Positions 4,980 to 5,846 of a stretch of 5,846 nucleotides of DNA are shown here, piece by piece. This DNA is from an uncultured bacterium. Its GTDB lineage: Bacteria > UBA4055. The notes beneath the pieces are model-generated. The model was not told the origin of the DNA. It ran no database searches and saw only the letters and a list, made by a program, of their open reading frames with translations. Position 1 is the first letter of the stretch, and each line of letters opens with the position of its first letter. Made by a program: the position numbers and the translations under genes. Where the stretch lies: the NCBI GenBank assembly GCA_937873545.1, contig CALMWI010000470.1:1-5846 (forward strand), read 5' to 3'.

Positions 4980-5822
4980 CTATAGTTTTACGGCTTTAAC
5001 AAAGTAGTTCCTGTCCAATTTGCCGATCAGTTTTTTTATCTTGTCTTCGTTCTTGAAGAATCCGAAAACAGCCGATCCGCTGCCTGACATCGCCGCGAAA
5101 TCCGCACCTTCGCAAAGCAATAATTCCTTGATATGACCTATTTCAGGGTATTCTTTGAACACCACACTCTCAAAATCATTTGTCAGTCCCGCACGGATAC
5201 CGCTTAGGGACACCCCCTGTTTTGAGACTTCGGCAAATATAATATTATTAGATAAATTTGTCAAGTTTAAATTAAGTTTTCTGTATGCATCGGGGGTGCT
5301 GATGTGTATCTGAGGATATATCAGTAAGATAGACCCGTTTTTAAGAAGGGGTTCCATCGGTCTCAAAAGCTCCCCTTTTCCTTCCGCCCAGGCGCATCCG
5401 CCTTTTATGAAAAAAGGAACATCCGCGCCGAGTTTTAAACCGATATGCTCAAGTTCGGCATGATCAAGTTTCAAACCCCAAAGTTCATTAAGGGCTTTAA
5501 GAACTGCCGCTGCATCCGACGACCCGCCGCCCAGACCGGCCCCGATCGGTACGTTTTTTGTGAGGATAATTCTGCAGCCTTTATTTATTCCGTAAGTATT
5601 TTTTAGAATCTCAGCGGCTTTTGTGCAGATATTGTTTCCTCCGTCAGGTATTTTTATTCCTTTTGAGGAGAATCCTATCCTGTCTTCATCTAATGATTCA
5701 ATATCAATTTCATCATAAAAAGGTATTTCCTGAAATATCGTTTCCAAAGAATGATAACCGTCCGGAAGTTTTCCTGTCACCCTTAAATGAATATTAAGTT
5801 TACAATTGGCCCTGACTATCAT
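4980..5822 (-). CDS. ispE: 4-diphosphocytidyl-2-C-methyl-D-erythritol kinase
   Basis: A 280-residue GHMP-family kinase that phosphorylates the 2-hydroxyl of CDP-methylerythritol with ATP, the fourth step of the MEP isoprenoid pathway, in the cytoplasm. Visible motifs: ANCKLNIHLRVTGKLPDGYHSL (5-26, with active-site K8), the glycine-rich ATP loop PIGAGLGGGSSDAAA (92-106), LGADVPFFIKGG (131-142, with catalytic D134), and SGSGSAVFGFF (246-256). Length is typical. Most relatives have APAK at the first motif; here it is ANCK, a mild deviation that keeps the lysine. The ATG matches the usual N-terminus, but only a purine-rich AAGAAAGAAGAA precedes it, without a clear Shine-Dalgarno core. It presumably begins or continues the operon ispE-spoVG-tRNA-rplY-pth; only 24 nt upstream are visible, too few to judge a promoter. 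Confidence 0.97.
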   Translation of the reverse strand: MIVRANCKLNIHLRVTGKLPDGYHSLETIFQEIPFYDEIDIESLDEDRIGFSSKGIKIPDGGNNICTKAAEILKNTYGINKGCRIILTKNVPIGAGLGGGSSDAAAVLKALNELWGLKLDHAELEHIGLKLGADVPFFIKGGCAWAEGKGELLRPMEPLLKNGSILLIYPQIHISTPDAYRKLNLNLTNLSNNIIFAEVSKQGVSLSGIRAGLTNDFESVVFKEYPEIGHIKELLLCEGADFAAMSGSGSAVFGFFKNEDKIKKLIGKLDRNYFVKAVKL

Positions 5823-5846
5823 TTCTTCTTTCTTAGATCGATGACT

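Noticed and set aside
1..5846. Mobile element, CRISPR array, toxin-antitoxin or defence system
   Set aside because: I saw no transposase, integrase, regularly spaced repeats or small toxin pair. The tRNA pair has no adjacent integrase or duplicated 3' end that would mark an attachment site.

Overview
All nine protein genes and both tRNAs in this window lie on the minus strand, so the genomic reading order runs from right to left. The content is mostly conserved bacterial housekeeping: isoprenoid synthesis (ispE), a SpoVG-type nucleic-acid-binding regulator, two tRNA-Gln genes, translation factors and ribosomal proteins (rplY/ctc, pth, rpsF, rpsR, rplI), then a soluble receiver-histidine kinase and the 5' part of a UvrD/Rep-type helicase that leaves the window at its left edge. 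No gene-free stretch exceeds 300 bases. The longest, 1815-1937, holds a terminator and a candidate promoter.

Layout in transcription order. (1) 5822-3109: ispE, spoVG, tRNA-Gln(CUG), tRNA-Gln(UUG), rplY, pth. These are closely spaced (11 nt from ispE to spoVG, 13 nt from spoVG to the first tRNA, 31 nt between the tRNAs, 36 nt to rplY, 28 nt to pth) and I see no terminator at any junction. They may form one transcript that RNase P and 3' tRNA processing cut apart. (2) 3117-1897: a good sigma-70-like promoter whose -35 box is made of the last two codons of pth, a structured leader, rpsF-rpsR-rplI, and a strong intrinsic terminator. The three ribosomal proteins form a compact operon without the single-stranded-DNA-binding protein gene that often sits between rpsF and rpsR. 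(3) 1870-1: a weaker candidate promoter, a Rec-HisKA-HATPase protein without membrane segments, and the helicase gene, whose ATG follows the kinase stop codon with no gap.

The order ispE-spoVG-(...)-rplY(ctc)-pth resembles the Bacillus ispE...spoVG-glmU-prs-ctc-spoVC(pth) neighbourhood, with glmU and prs missing and tRNA-Gln genes in their place. The organism is a bacterium of moderate to low GC content. SpoVG, a CTC-type L25 with an added C-terminal domain, and a zinc-ligand form of S18 fit several deep phyla (Firmicutes, Spirochaetes, Deltaproteobacteria and some candidate phyla). I cannot name a lineage from the sequence alone, and spoVG is not evidence of sporulation.

I did not find a clearly new defence, mobile or biosynthetic system. 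The points most worth checking are the odd first acceptor pairs of the two tRNA-Gln genes, the tRNAs embedded among protein genes, the rpsF leader hairpin at the position of S6:S18 autoregulatory elements, and the kinase-helicase coupling.
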